From NCBI RefSeq assembly GCF_025263565.1, contig NZ_CP079865.1, positions 5,394,001-5,458,000 on the forward strand: a stretch of 64,000 nucleotides of DNA, in the 5' to 3' direction. Source of the stretch: Mycobacterium sp. SMC-8. Its GTDB lineage: Bacteria > Actinomycetota > Actinomycetes > Mycobacteriales > Mycobacteriaceae. The position numbers were made by a program, and so were the translations under genes. Shown piece after piece: positions 1 to 11,651 of the stretch; position 1 is the first letter of the stretch, and each line of letters opens with the position of its first letter. Under the pieces are notes generated by a model. That model saw nothing but the letters and a program-made list of their open reading frames with translations. It ran no database searches and was not told where the DNA came from.

Positions 1-18
1 GTGCGACCACAGCTGCGC

Positions 19-420
19 CTATTCTTCGACGCTCACCGGAATGTGCTGGTAGCGGCCGGGGGTCGACGACGGTCCCGAGGGGCCGTCGGGAGCCGGCGGG
101 CCGGGTTCGTCGGGCGGCGGGCCGTCCGGCTCGGGCGGTGCGCCGCCGCCGGTGCGCTCGATGTCGTCGACCATCGCCTTGACCAGCGTCAGCAGTGCCA
201 CGCTGTGCTCAGCCAGCACGCTGAGCAGCGGATGCTGCTCGCCGGAGATCAACGCCGCCAGCGCGCAGACCGGGCACCACACCTGTTGACACCGCCCGGG
301 TCCCCCGTCTGCCCCCTGGGCACGGGCAGCAGCCAGGCGGACCGCGGGATCGAGCTTGTCCAGAATCGACTGAGCGAGTTGCCGTAATTCCGGCCCCAGA
401 TCGGAGTGAGCCCCACTCAC
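19..420 (-). CDS. Conserved mycobacterial hypothetical protein (Rv2183c-like)
   Basis: Small protein of 133 residues with no recognisable enzyme domain. A CxxxxxCPVC cluster lies near residues 40-50, which could bind a metal. The last third is a low-complexity Pro/Gly/Glu tail. I chose the GTG at 420 because it overlaps the stop of the upstream ArsA-like gene as GTGA, a sign of translational coupling; an upstream start would give a 26-residue extension of no obvious merit. Position and size match Rv2183c of M. tuberculosis (from memory). It is the last gene of the operon with the ATPase. Function unknown; the coupling suggests it works with the ATPase. Confidence 0.7.
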   Translation of the reverse strand: MSGAHSDLGPELRQLAQSILDKLDPAVRLAAARAQGADGGPGRCQQVWCPVCALAALISGEQHPLLSVLAEHSVALLTLVKAMVDDIERTGGGAPPEPDGPPPDEPGPPAPDGPSGPSSTPGRYQHIPVSVEE

Positions 421-1658
421 CGTGGCCACACCTCCGGATTCGGTCGGAATCGCACCGTCAGCTCGCTGCCGCGCAGCTGGGCGCCGATGACGATGCACCG
501 TCGCAGTACCGACGCGAGGCGCACCCGGCGCCGCATCCCGCCGACGCCGATGATCAGGTCGTCATCGACCCTACCCAACGACAGCGCGGACGAGTCCACC
601 TGTGGCAGCTCCAGCCGCAGCCGGTACACCGCGTCGAGACCATCGCCCGACTCCCGGTCGACGACCGGACGCAGCGGACCGGGGGGTGGTGCGCCGTCCC
701 TGCTGCGGGCGGATTCGAGCAGTTCGCCGAGCGACTTGGCCCCGATCGGCTCGCCCGATACGTGCGGCACCATCACCAGCGCGACATCACCGATCTTGCG
801 GTGCAGACCGTCGAGCACCGCCTGCTGCTGGGAGATCCGCTCCGAGTACCAGTCGAAGGCCGGGTGCGCGGGCAGATTGCGGTACTCGAACGAATCATCC
901 TGCACCAGAACCTGATTGACGATCAGCTCGGCAACCTGGACCCCCATCAGCGACAACGAGCCGAGGGTGCGCACCGCCTCCGCCGCGACCACGCGCTCCG
1001 GCGTCATGACCAGATGAGCGCACACCCGCGCACCGTCGACGAGCAGGGTGCTCAGCCGTTCCGTTCCGGCACCGATCCGTTCGAGCAGGCCCACCATCGC
1101 CGCCGACCGGGCGTCGTCGGCGCTGGACAGCCGGCGATGCCTGGGCCAGGCCCGCTCCAGATACAGCGAGAAGGCGGCCGGCAACGTCAGCATCCGCATC
1201 GCGTCGGCGGTGGAGGCGCAGTCGACCACCACCAGGTCCCACCTGCCGGAGTTCGCCAGCTCCCCCACCTCGTGCAGGCCCAACACTTCCTGCACGCCCG
1301 GCAAGGCCGAAAGCTCTTCAGGCGCAATGTCTCCGACGTCGGAGTCGGGGAACCGGGCGGCCAGCGGGCCGGCGACTGCGCGCCAGCGTTCGGACAGCAC
1401 CGCGAGGGTGTCGAGTGCCAGCGCATCCAGGGATCCGCCTCCGCAATCGGCGGTGTCGAGTTCGGCGAGCACCCGGGTCGGGGCCCGCCGACCGGTCGGG
1501 ATGAGGTTGACGCCCAGCACGTCGCCGGTCGAGTGCGCCTGGTCAGTGGACACGACGAGAACCCGCATCCCGGCCCGTGCGGCGCGCACGGCCGTGGCGG
1601 TCGCCAACGTCGACTTCCCCACGCCGCCCTTGCCGACGAACAGACTGATCCGGGCCAC
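417..1658 (-). CDS. ArsA/GET3-like P-loop ATPase (Rv2184c-like)
   Basis: Cytosolic ATPase of the ArsA/Get3 branch of the SIMIBI class, 413 residues. The deviant Walker A motif GKGGVGKS is at residues 9-16, and a DxxxAHS switch-like element (STDQAHSTGD) follows near residue 40. The last ~80 residues form a beta-rich tail like the Hsp20-like domain at the C terminus of actinobacterial ArsA paralogues. No arsenic genes adjoin it, so an arsenite pump role is unlikely; family members act in protein targeting or as membrane-associated switches. It is followed by the coupled Cys-rich gene and preceded by two SRPBCC genes on the same strand. Exact role unknown. Confidence 0.8.
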   Translation of the reverse strand: MARISLFVGKGGVGKSTLATATAVRAARAGMRVLVVSTDQAHSTGDVLGVNLIPTGRRAPTRVLAELDTADCGGGSLDALALDTLAVLSERWRAVAGPLAARFPDSDVGDIAPEELSALPGVQEVLGLHEVGELANSGRWDLVVVDCASTADAMRMLTLPAAFSLYLERAWPRHRRLSSADDARSAAMVGLLERIGAGTERLSTLLVDGARVCAHLVMTPERVVAAEAVRTLGSLSLMGVQVAELIVNQVLVQDDSFEYRNLPAHPAFDWYSERISQQQAVLDGLHRKIGDVALVMVPHVSGEPIGAKSLGELLESARSRDGAPPPGPLRPVVDRESGDGLDAVYRLRLELPQVDSSALSLGRVDDDLIIGVGGMRRRVRLASVLRRCIVIGAQLRGSELTVRFRPNPEVWPR

Positions 1659-1695
1659 CCCGGCGGGGTCGTCCGCGCCGGCGGCGGCCCTGCGC

Positions 1696-2133
1696 TCAGT
1701 CAGCCTCGACTCGTTTCTTCAGATCCTTCAGTGCGGTGTCCGTCAGACGCCGTTCAGCCTTCCGCTTCAGCAGACCGATCATCGGGATCATCAGGTCGAC
1801 GGACAGCTCGTAGGTGACGTCGGTGCCAGATCCCTTCGGCGCCAAGCGGTATGCGCCGTCAAGCGACTTGAGCAGCGTGCTCGAGACCAGCGACCATGTC
1901 ACAGACTTGTGGTCGGCGGGCCATTCGTAGGCGAGCACCATGTTGTCCTTGAGCACCGCGGCGTCGAGAAGAAGCCGGGCCACCTTCGGGTAGCCCTCGT
2001 CGTCGACCTCGAGAACCTCGGTCTCTTTGTATTCGGCGACCCAGTCCGGGTACGAGCCGATGTCGGCGATGACGTCCATCACCGTAGAAGGATCAGCATC
2101 GATGTAGATCGTCTGCGCCGTCTTGTCCGCCAC
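1696..2133 (-). CDS. SRPBCC-fold protein (TB16.3/Rv2185c-like)
   Basis: A 145-residue single-domain START/polyketide-cyclase-like (SRPBCC) protein. The N-terminal pattern, a beta strand followed by DADPSTVMDVIADIGSYPDW, is typical of ligand-binding helix-grip proteins. No signal peptide. It lies about 40 bp upstream of the ArsA-like ATPase on the same strand and just downstream of a second SRPBCC gene. M. tuberculosis has the same pair (Rv2185c, Rv2186c). Likely binds a lipid or other hydrophobic ligand; no ligand can be named. Confidence 0.8.
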   Translation of the reverse strand: MADKTAQTIYIDADPSTVMDVIADIGSYPDWVAEYKETEVLEVDDEGYPKVARLLLDAAVLKDNMVLAYEWPADHKSVTWSLVSSTLLKSLDGAYRLAPKGSGTDVTYELSVDLMIPMIGLLKRKAERRLTDTALKDLKKRVEAD

Positions 2134-2207
2134 TGGAACCTTCCCTGCCGTGGTCTGGTCGCTGGCCAGAAATCTACCCTCCTCGGACGGACTCTGACCG
2201 CCTTACT

Positions 2208-2597
2208 TCAGGCCAGCCGTGACACTCCGACCGGACGGTCCGCCTCCAGCCTGCGCTTGATCTCGAAGGCCATCTCCTTGCCCGCCACCCGCCTGCGGTG
2301 GTTCATCTTCGCCAGGTTCATCCTCGCCAAATCGTGCGCGGCCACCGCGGAGGGCTCGGCGTGCAGGAAGTAGTGCAGGATGACGCCGTCGAGCATCTGC
2401 TCCAGCCAGACCTCCATGGTGCCGGTCAGCGCGCCGGTCACCGTCCAGCGCTGGCCCTGCTCCCCACGGTCCTGCGCGACCACCAGCCGCAGGTCCGGCC
2501 ACCAGCGCGACCAGCTCGCCTTGTCCGCGACAGCCTGCCCGACCGCCACCGGATCGGCGGCGATGAACGTCTCGTCGGCGATCTGGATGCTGTTCAT
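2208..2597 (-). CDS. SRPBCC-fold protein (Rv2186c-like)
   Basis: A second small helix-grip protein, 129 residues from the ATG at 2597; a TTG three codons upstream is possible but less likely. It shows the fold's usual features: an initial strand, [24 protein letters not shown], then alternating strands ending in a long C-terminal helix rich in Arg/Lys. It faces away from fadD15; the two starts are about 90 bp apart, so the promoters are probably divergent and close. No catalytic residues can be assigned. Confidence 0.75.
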   Translation of the reverse strand: MNSIQIADETFIAADPVAVGQAVADKASWSRWWPDLRLVVAQDRGEQGQRWTVTGALTGTMEVWLEQMLDGVILHYFLHAEPSAVAAHDLARMNLAKMNHRRRVAGKEMAFEIKRRLEADRPVGVSRLA

Positions 2598-2689
2598 GGC
2601 TGACAAGCTTCACATATGCGCAGACGCGCGCCCACCCCGGCCGACTAGGCTGGACGCCGCACTGCCGCATATGTCGAGAGGGCTCCATC

Positions 2690-4492
2690 GTGCGTGAGTT
2701 CAGCGTTCCCGCCTCGTTCACCGTGAGCGAGCGAGACAACGTCGCTTCGGTCGTCTACTCCCACGAACGCGACAATCCCGATCACGTGATCTTCCAGCGC
2801 CTTGTCAACGGCGCCTGGACGGACGTGACATGCCGGCAGGCCGCCCAGCAGATCCGCTCGGCCGCACAGGGGTTGATCGCCGAAGGCGTGCAGCCGGGTG
2901 ACCGGGTCGCGGTGCTGTCCGCGACGCGCTACGAATGGGTGATCCTCGATTACGCGATCCTGTCGATCGGCGCGGTGACCGTCCCCATCTATGAGACCTC
3001 CTCACCGGATCAGGTGCGCTGGGTGCTGGAGGACTCCGGCGCGGTGCTGGCCTTCGTCGAGATCGAGGCGCACGCGCTGATGGTCAAGGAAATGCTCAAC
3101 GAGTTGCCCGCGCTGCGCAAGGTCTCGGTCATCGACACCGCCGCGCCCGCCGCGCTGGAAGCACTGGCCCAGGCCGGCGCCTCGGTCGACCCCGCCGAGG
3201 TGGACCGCCGGCTCGCCGCGATCAAGAGCGCCGATCCGGCCACGCTCATCTACACCTCGGGCACCACCGGCCGCCCGAAGGGCTGCCAGCTGACCCACTC
3301 CAACCTCCTCTACGAGATCCGCGGGGCGACCGCTTGTTTCCCCACCCTGCTCCGCAAGGGTGAGCGCCTGCTGGTGTTCCTGCCGCTGGCGCACGTGCTG
3401 GCCCGCGCGCTGTCGATGACGGCGTTCGCCAACGGTGTCACCATCGGCTACACCAGCGACATCAAGAACCTGGTCCCGATGTTCGGCCAGTTCAAACCGA
3501 CCGTGATCGTGTCTGTTCCGCGGGTTTTCGAAAAGGTCTACAACACCGCGGAGATGAACGCCCAGGACAGCGGGAAGGGAGCGATCTTCGCGAAGGCGGT
3601 GGAAACCGCCATCGAGTGGAGCAAGGCCCAGGACACCGGCGGTCCGGGCCTGGTGCTGCGGGCCAAGCACGCGCTGTTCGACCGGCTGGTCTACACCAAG
3701 CTGCGTGCGGCCACCGGCGGCAACTGCCGCGCGTCCATCTCCGGCGGGGCTCCTCTCGGCGCCCGCCTGGGCCACTTCTACCGGGGTATCGGCCTGACGA
3801 TCTACGAGGGATACGGCCTCACCGAGACCAGCGCCGCGATCACCGCCAACCGCATCGGTGAGCTCAAGGTCGGCTCAGTCGGAAAGCTTCTGCCGGGCAA
3901 CATCATGGCGATCGCCGACGACGGCGAACTGCTCGTCCGCGGCGGCGTGGTGTTCAACGGCTACTGGCGCAACGAGACCGCCACCAAGGAAGCGATCGTC
4001 AACGGCTGGTTCCACACCGGCGACCTGGGCAGCGTCGACGACGACGGGTTCCTGTCCATCGTGGGCCGCAAGAAGGAGATCATCGTGACGGCGGGCGGCA
4101 AGAACGTGGCCCCCGCGGTTCTGGAGGATCAGCTGCGCGCCCATCCGTTGATCAGTCAGGCCATGGCCGTCGGTGACGCCAAGCCGTTCGTCGGTGCGCT
4201 CATCGCCATCGACCCGGAGGCCTTCGAGATCTGGAAGCAGCACCACGGCAAGGCATCGGCCGCGTCCGTGGCCGACCTGATCGACGATCCGGACCTCGTC
4301 GGCGAGATCGACCTGGCCGTCAAGAACGCCAACCAGGCGGTGTCGAAGGCCGAGGCCATCCGCAAGTTCTGCATCCTGCCCGCCGACTTCACCGTGCTCA
4401 CCGGCGAACTGACGCCGACTCTGAAGGTCAAGCGCAAGGTGGTCGCCGACAAGTTCGCCGACGAGATCGAGGGGCTCTACAGCACGGCTTAG
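2690..4492 (+). CDS. fadD15: Long-chain fatty acid-CoA ligase FadD15
   Basis: Activates long-chain fatty acids to acyl-CoA through an acyl-AMP intermediate. The 600-residue protein has the AMP-binding P-loop [11 protein letters not shown] at 188-198, the A5 motif YEGYGLTET, the GWFHTGDLG motif and the C-terminal catalytic-lysine region near the end. Length matches FadD15 (Rv2187, about 600 residues). The GTG at 2690 gives the conserved MREFSVPA N terminus. The stop overlaps the stop of convergent pimB by a few bases, so there is no room for a terminator outside coding sequence. It sits beside PIM biosynthesis genes, but a direct link is not shown. Confidence 0.92.
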   Translation: MREFSVPASFTVSERDNVASVVYSHERDNPDHVIFQRLVNGAWTDVTCRQAAQQIRSAAQGLIAEGVQPGDRVAVLSATRYEWVILDYAILSIGAVTVPIYETSSPDQVRWVLEDSGAVLAFVEIEAHALMVKEMLNELPALRKVSVIDTAAPAALEALAQAGASVDPAEVDRRLAAIKSADPATLIYTSGTTGRPKGCQLTHSNLLYEIRGATACFPTLLRKGERLLVFLPLAHVLARALSMTAFANGVTIGYTSDIKNLVPMFGQFKPTVIVSVPRVFEKVYNTAEMNAQDSGKGAIFAKAVETAIEWSKAQDTGGPGLVLRAKHALFDRLVYTKLRAATGGNCRASISGGAPLGARLGHFYRGIGLTIYEGYGLTETSAAITANRIGELKVGSVGKLLPGNIMAIADDGELLVRGGVVFNGYWRNETATKEAIVNGWFHTGDLGSVDDDGFLSIVGRKKEIIVTAGGKNVAPAVLEDQLRAHPLISQAMAVGDAKPFVGALIAIDPEAFEIWKQHHGKASAASVADLIDDPDLVGEIDLAVKNANQAVSKAEAIRKFCILPADFTVLTGELTPTLKVKRKVVADKFADEIEGLYSTA

Positions 4493-5625
4493 AGCAGTCG
4501 CGCCAGACGCTCCGCCTGCCTGGTCCACCGCCAGTTGTCGACCACCCACTGCCGTCCCGCGGCACCCATCGCCGCGGCGCGGGCCGGGTCGGCCAGCAGG
4601 TCGCCGACGGCCGCCGCGATCGCCCCGACGTCCCATCCGTCGACCACGACGCCGGTCTGTCCGTCGACGACCGTCTCCGGCGCGCCGCCGGACCGCCCGG
4701 CCACCACCGGCACTCCGGTCGAGGACGCCTCCAGGTAGACGATCCCCAGCCCCTCGACGTCCAGGCCGGCCCCGCGGGTCCGGCAGGGCATCGCGAACAC
4801 GTCGGCCATCGCGTGGTGTGCGGGCAGTTCATCGCCGGGCACACCGTCGGTGAACACCACGTGTTCGGCGACTCCGAAGGTGTGCGCGAGCCGGTGCAGC
4901 GCCGTGCGGTACGGGCCGCCCCCGACGATCACCAGCGCGGCGTCGGGAACCCGCTGACGGATCGCGGGCAGCGCCCGAATCAGCATGTCCTGGCCCTTGC
5001 GCGGCACCAGACGCGACACACACACCACCACCGGCCGGGTCCCGAGTCCGTAACGGGCCCGCAGTTCGGCGCGAGCGACCTCGTCAGGGACGAAACGATC
5101 GGTGTCCACACCGGGCGGCACGAGCTCCAGTGCCGCGCCGGGGCCGAACGCCGAGGCGAACCGCCCCCGCGTGTAGGAGCTGATGTAGGTGACGACGTCG
5201 GTGTCATTGCCGATGCGGCGCAACGCTGTTCGCGCCAGCGGCAGCATCGACCAGCCGACCTCGTGGCCATGGGTGCTGGCGATCACCCGCTGCGCGCCGG
5301 CGGCACGGGCCAGCGGCGCCAACAGGGCCAGCGGTGCCGCGGCGCCGAACCAGACGGTGTCGATGTCGCGTTCCTGGATCAGCCGGCGCATCCGCAGGGC
5401 GACGGTCGGCTCGGGAACCATCAGCGTGCCGGGGTGGCGGACCACCTCGTAACCGGTCGCTGCGGCCACGGCGTCGTAGTCCTCGGCGCCCTTCCACTTC
5501 GGCGCATACACCGTCAGGCGGTGCCCACCGGATTCCACGATGTGGCCGACGAGCGCCTCCAGGTAGGCCTGGATGCCACCGCGCCGCGGCGGATAGTCGT
5601 TGGTGACCAACAGGATCCGTCTCAT
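4489..5625 (-). CDS. pimB: PIM alpha-(1,6)-mannosyltransferase PimB
   Basis: GT-B glycosyltransferase of family GT4 that adds the second mannose to phosphatidylinositol monomannoside from GDP-mannose, on the cytosolic face of the membrane. The 378-residue protein begins [13 protein letters not shown] with the GGIQ loop typical of GT4 enzymes. The C-terminal Rossmann domain has the nucleotide-sugar EX7E motif ([12 protein letters not shown]). A longer open frame exists upstream, but it overlaps the next gene; the ATG at 5625 overlaps that gene's stop as ATGA. Orthologous position to Rv2188c. Coupled to the HExxH gene just upstream. Confidence 0.9.
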   Translation of the reverse strand: MRRILLVTNDYPPRRGGIQAYLEALVGHIVESGGHRLTVYAPKWKGAEDYDAVAAATGYEVVRHPGTLMVPEPTVALRMRRLIQERDIDTVWFGAAAPLALLAPLARAAGAQRVIASTHGHEVGWSMLPLARTALRRIGNDTDVVTYISSYTRGRFASAFGPGAALELVPPGVDTDRFVPDEVARAELRARYGLGTRPVVVCVSRLVPRKGQDMLIRALPAIRQRVPDAALVIVGGGPYRTALHRLAHTFGVAEHVVFTDGVPGDELPAHHAMADVFAMPCRTRGAGLDVEGLGIVYLEASSTGVPVVAGRSGGAPETVVDGQTGVVVDGWDVGAIAAAVGDLLADPARAAAMGAAGRQWVVDNWRWTRQAERLARLL

Positions 5626-6449
5626 CGCGCACCCGCGGGCAGATCGTCGCCGAGCACGTCGCGGATGGCGGTCGCGACGTCGGGATGGCCGGGCCCGCAC
5701 GCCGCGACATACAGCGCCCGCAGCGTCGCGGCGCCGTGGGTTCCGGCCACGTAGGTCGCGAACTCCCACGCCCTGTCATAGGCCGCCGCCCGACCGGGAC
5801 CCGGTGTGGTCAGCTCGGCGTCAGTCGGCGGCGTCGGCGCAACCGCGGGCGGCTCGGCCGGCGGGCGCGCGACAAAGTCCGCGACGCCCTCGGTGAGCCA
5901 CACCGGGGCGTCGGCGGCGGTGTCGGCCCGGGCCGCGTAGTGAAACAGCTCGTGGCGCAGCACCATCCGCAGGTCGGCGTCATTCATCGCGCCGGCCGCC
6001 GGGGAGAACATGATGCGCTCGGCGGTGGTGGTGGCCGCGACGTCGGCGCTGCCACCGGCCAGCGTGGCGAACTGCTCGGCCGATCCGGCGACCACCACCG
6101 AGATGTCGGGGCGCCAGTCCGGGCCCCAGAACGCGGTGACCGCCTCCGCGGCGCCGGGCAGTTCAGCCGAGATCCGGGTGAGCAGGTCGTGGCCGCCCGC
6201 GGCGCCGAGATCGATGAGCTGGGCCGTGCGGCCGTCCGGCAACGCCGCCGCGACCGGAGCCGACAGGGTGTGGATCACCGGAGCGGCGACGCTGGGGCCG
6301 GCAGGGGGCGCCGCTGGACCACCGACCAGCAGTACCGCGCAGAGCAACTCCGCGCCCAGCACCGCCCCGACCCGGCGTCGAGCCGCGGCCCGGCGGCGAG
6401 CCGCGGGCCGCGAGGGCTCAGTACCTACGGACGTTGTAGATCGGCGCAT
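5622..6449 (-). CDS. Secreted or membrane-anchored HExxH metalloprotease-like protein (Rv2189c-like)
   Basis: A 275-residue protein with an Arg-rich start and a hydrophobic stretch at about 27-45, consistent with a signal peptide or anchor. The core holds a gluzincin signature: HELFH at 166-170 and a candidate third ligand, Glu187 in WLTEGVADF, 17 residues later. This arrangement matches the peptidase-MA type of zinc protease. The start at 6449 overlaps the end of ripC by 32 bp and gives a good signal sequence; an internal GTG at codon 30 would cut into it. Its stop is coupled to pimB (ATGA). Substrate unknown. Confidence 0.7.
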   Translation of the reverse strand: MRRSTTSVGTEPSRPAARRRAAARRRVGAVLGAELLCAVLLVGGPAAPPAGPSVAAPVIHTLSAPVAAALPDGRTAQLIDLGAAGGHDLLTRISAELPGAAEAVTAFWGPDWRPDISVVVAGSAEQFATLAGGSADVAATTTAERIMFSPAAGAMNDADLRMVLRHELFHYAARADTAADAPVWLTEGVADFVARPPAEPPAVAPTPPTDAELTTPGPGRAAAYDRAWEFATYVAGTHGAATLRALYVAACGPGHPDVATAIRDVLGDDLPAGAR

Positions 6450-7554
6450 TGTCCACCGGGGCGACCCGCACCGGTGTGCCGTAGGTGGACGCGTGCACCA
6501 TCATCCCGTCGCCGATGTAGATGCCGACGTGCGACGCATCGGAGTAATAGGTGACAAGGTCACCCGGCTGCATCTGATCCCTGGACACCGGCTGGCCCCC
6601 GCGGGCCAGCGCCTGACTCGAATGCGGCAGCGAGATACCAGCCTGCTGGAAGGACCACATCACCAACCCGGAGCAGTCGAAGGCGCCGGGACCGGAGCCG
6701 CCCCACGAGTAGGGCGAACCGATACGGCTCAGCGCGGCCTGGATGACGGTGGTGGCCACCGGCGATCCGGGGGGCGCGACGTCGCCCGGCGGAATCGCCC
6801 CGAGGGCGGGAGGCGCGGGCGGTGCGGCCAGCACGGCCGGGTCCTGACCGGGCGCCGGCGGCACGGGCGCCGCGGCGGGCACCGGTGGCGGCGGCGGGGC
6901 GGCGGCGAGGGTCTCCCGCTGCTGCGGCGTCAAGGCCTCGTACTGAGCCTTGACGATCGCGATCTGGGTCTGCAGCTGGCTCTGCTTGGCCTGCAGCTCG
7001 GCACGTACCGCTGCTGCCTGCTCGGCCGCTGTCCTGGCTTCCGCGGCGGACGCGGCGGACGCCTGCTCGGCGACCTCGGCTTGGCGGCCGGCCTCGCGGA
7101 AGTTGGCCATCTGCGACTGCATCTCGGCGGCCATCACCCGCTGGACCGACATCTGGTCGATCAGCCCCTGCGGGGAGGACGCCGTCAGCATCGCGTCGAA
7201 GCCCGACGTACGGCCGCCCATGTACTGAGCCGCCGCCAGGCTGTCGACCTTGCGCTGGAAATCCGACAGCTGGGTCCTGGCCGCCTCCATCGCGGCCACA
7301 TCGCTGACGTGCTTGGCGTCCGCGGCCTGCTGGATGGCGAGCTTGTTGTCGAGGTCGAGCTGAGCGGAGTGCATTGCCTCGGTGGTCTGCTCAGCCTGCC
7401 GTGACAGCTGATTCAGCTTTGCCAGCGCGTCTTCAGCGGGGTCGGCGTATGCCCCTCCGGCGAGCACCGCACCGAATAAAGCCATGCCGGCCATCGCACT
7501 GATGAAGGTTTGCCGAATACGACGGGACTTAGTGTGCGCGCGGTCGAGCCTCAA
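6418..7554 (-). CDS. ripC: NlpC/P60 peptidoglycan endopeptidase RipC
   Basis: Secreted cell-wall hydrolase that cleaves peptide stems of peptidoglycan. A cationic start and hydrophobic core end at about residue 37 (signal peptide), followed by a long coiled-coil region (about 40-200), a Pro/Ala-rich linker, and a C-terminal NlpC/P60 domain. The catalytic set is visible: Cys294 in FDCSGL, His342 in ASHVGIY and His354 in MVHAS. The chosen start is a TTG at 7554 with a GAAGGA-like ribosome-binding site about 10 bases upstream; the next Met lies inside the signal peptide. About 150 bases of non-coding leader separate it from the next gene, in which I recognise no riboswitch. Corresponds to Rv2190c. 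Confidence 0.88.
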   Translation of the reverse strand: MRLDRAHTKSRRIRQTFISAMAGMALFGAVLAGGAYADPAEDALAKLNQLSRQAEQTTEAMHSAQLDLDNKLAIQQAADAKHVSDVAAMEAARTQLSDFQRKVDSLAAAQYMGGRTSGFDAMLTASSPQGLIDQMSVQRVMAAEMQSQMANFREAGRQAEVAEQASAASAAEARTAAEQAAAVRAELQAKQSQLQTQIAIVKAQYEALTPQQRETLAAAPPPPPVPAAAPVPPAPGQDPAVLAAPPAPPALGAIPPGDVAPPGSPVATTVIQAALSRIGSPYSWGGSGPGAFDCSGLVMWSFQQAGISLPHSSQALARGGQPVSRDQMQPGDLVTYYSDASHVGIYIGDGMMVHASTYGTPVRVAPVDNAPIYNVRRY

Positions 7555-7706
7555 GATTTATGCGTCCTTCAATTGCCGTAACGAGCCACCCAGAACTGCT
7601 GTTAGGTCTCAAACAGGTTACGAAACGGCATCGGCCTTGTCCAACGGAAGCCGCAAATCTAACAGCCGACACCGCGACACGCGAAGGGCGCGCAGGCCGC
7701 GTGTCG

Positions 7707-7949
7707 TCAGGCCACCCCGGACCCGCCCTGACGGTGGATCGGAACCAGCCGCAGCCGCGGCGCCAAACCGACCTCGGCCAGCACCTCGAGTGCCCGCCGC
7801 TCGTCGACGCGCAGCGTTTCGGGAACGCCGAGCAGCACGCTGACCACGCAGTCCCGGCATCCGGGCCCGCGCACCGCGCAGTCGTCGCAGTCGATCTTCA
7901 AAGTCCCGGGGTCGGGGCGTTCGCCCGCCGGCCACTGCTCCTGTGCCAT
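7707..7949 (-). CDS. Small cysteine-rich conserved hypothetical protein
   Basis: An 80-residue protein from the ATG at 7949, which has a GGACAGG ribosome-binding site just upstream. The central segment carries four cysteines in a [14 protein letters not shown] arrangement (CxxC...CxxC), so zinc or Fe-S binding is plausible. The rest is unremarkable, with a helix rich in Val/Leu/Arg. It lies between ripC and the DnaQ-UvrC gene and faces away from the latter. I recall similar small Cys-rich proteins in actinobacteria but know no function. Confidence 0.65.
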   Translation of the reverse strand: MAQEQWPAGERPDPGTLKIDCDDCAVRGPGCRDCVVSVLLGVPETLRVDERRALEVLAEVGLAPRLRLVPIHRQGGSGVA

Positions 7950-9816
7950 CGCACCTGTCCTTCCGATCGCAGTCGAGCGCACGGTATCGACGGCCTCCGA
8001 CATTGATTCCGACAACCGTTTCGCACGGCGCCGCCTCGCCGCAGTTGTCACCCCGGGGACCTACGTTCAGCACATGGGTCAGCTCAGCTTCGCCGATGTC
8101 GATCCCACGGCTGACCCCACGCTGCGCGAGACCACCTTCGTCGTCGTCGACCTGGAGACCACCGGCGGGCGATCGTCCGGCGAGCGACACGACGAGATCA
8201 CCGAGATCGGCGCAGTCAAGGTGCGCGGCGGCGAGATCCTGGGCGAGTTCGCCACTTTGGTCGATCCCGGGCGCGCGATCCCGCCACAGATCGTCGCGCT
8301 GACGGGCATCACCACGGCCATGGTGTACGACGCCCCGCGGATCGAGGCGGTACTCCCCTCTTTCCTCGAGTTCTGCCGGGGCGCCGTGCTGGTGGCGCAC
8401 AATGCCGGATTCGACATCGGCTTCCTCCGCGCCGCCGCCGAGCGCCACCACCTGCCGTGGCCGAAACCGCCGGTGCTGTGCACCGTGGCGCTGGCCCGCC
8501 GGGTCCTCACCCGGGACGAGGCGCCCAGCGTGCGGCTTTCCGCGCTGGCCCAACTGTTCAGCGCCACAACCACCCCCACCCACCGCGCGCTCGACGACGC
8601 CCGCGCCACTGTCGACGTGCTGCACGGGCTCATCGAGCGCGTCGGCAACCAGGGCGTGCACACGTTCGCCGACCTGCGGGCCTACCTGCCGGATGTCACT
8701 CCCGCGCAACGCAGCAAGCGTCACCTCGCGCGGGCGATGCCACGCAGCCCGGGGGTGTACCTGTTCCGCGGCCCGTCCGAGGAGGTGCTCTACGTGGGCA
8801 CCGCCGTCGATCTGCGCCGCCGGGTCTCCCAATACTTCAACGGCGCCGACCCGCGCACCCGCATCAAGGAGATGGCGTCCTTGGCCGTCAGGGTCGACCA
8901 CGTCGAATGCGCCCACGAACTGGAAGCGGGTGTGCGCGAACTGCGGCTGCTGGCCGCACACGCGCCGCCGTACAACCGACGGTCGAAATTCCCGCACCGG
9001 TGGTGGTGGGTGACTCTGACCGACGAGCCCTTCCCCCGGTTCTCCACAGTGCGCGCCCCGCGCAGTGACAGCGCGGTGGGCCCGTTCCGGTCCCGGGCCG
9101 ATGCGTCCGAGGCCGCGGCGCTGATGGCCCGCTTCACCGGGGTGCGCACCTGCACCAAGCGGCTCGGCCGCACCGCCGTGCACGGGCCGGCCTGCCCGGA
9201 GCGCGAGGTCTCCCCGTGTCCGGCGCTGCGCGGCACCGACGCCGACGCGTACGCCGCGGCGGCCCGGAATGCGCTCGCACTCATGGACGGCCGGTGCGGC
9301 CGGGCCCTTGAGGCGGCCCTGGCCCACATCGCCGAGCTGTCCGGACGGAACCGGTACGAGACGGCCGCGCGCCTGCGCGACCACACCGCCGCCACGATCG
9401 ATGCGCTGTGGCGAGGCCAGCGACTTCGGGCCCTGTCGGCGATCGGCGAACTGGTGGCCGCCAGACCGGACGGCGGCGGTGGCTGGCATCTCGCGGTGAT
9501 CCGGCACGGCCAGCTCGCCGCGGCCGGAGGGGCCGCCCGCGGGGTTCCGCCGATGCCCGTGGTGGACGCGCTCACCGCGTCCGCCCAAGCGATCCTGCCT
9601 GCTCCGGGACCGCTCGGCGGAGCGCTGGTCGAGGAGACGGGCCTGATCGCGCGCTGGCTCACTCAGCCCGGCGTGCGGATCGTGCGAACCGACACCGGCT
9701 ACTGCACACCGTTGGCCGCGGCCGGACGCTTCGCGGCGTGGGCCGCCGCCGCGCGCTCGGCGCGGGCCGCCGCCGAACAGCTCGCCGAACAGTTCGGCGG
9801 GCCGGAGCTTCGCCGC

Positions 9817-11592
<1,776 letters not shown>

Positions 11593-11651
11593 CCGGCGAG
11601 CCGGAACGTTCGACGACGTCACAGCCCAACGAGCGGATGAGAAGGGGTTCG

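Noticed and set aside
417-1658. ArsA-like ATPase considered as part of an arsenic resistance operon
   Set aside because: No arsR, arsC, arsB or Acr3 neighbours; position matches a conserved mycobacterial housekeeping locus.
7555-7706. Riboswitch or small RNA in the ripC leader
   Set aside because: The leader is 150 bases and c-di-AMP control is known for other mycobacterial wall hydrolases, but I cannot recognise the ydaO core here.
7618-9588. A 656-codon open frame on the minus strand
   Set aside because: It is antisense to the DnaQ-UvrC gene and rich in Arg/Gly/Ala/His without domains; a shadow of high-GC codon use.
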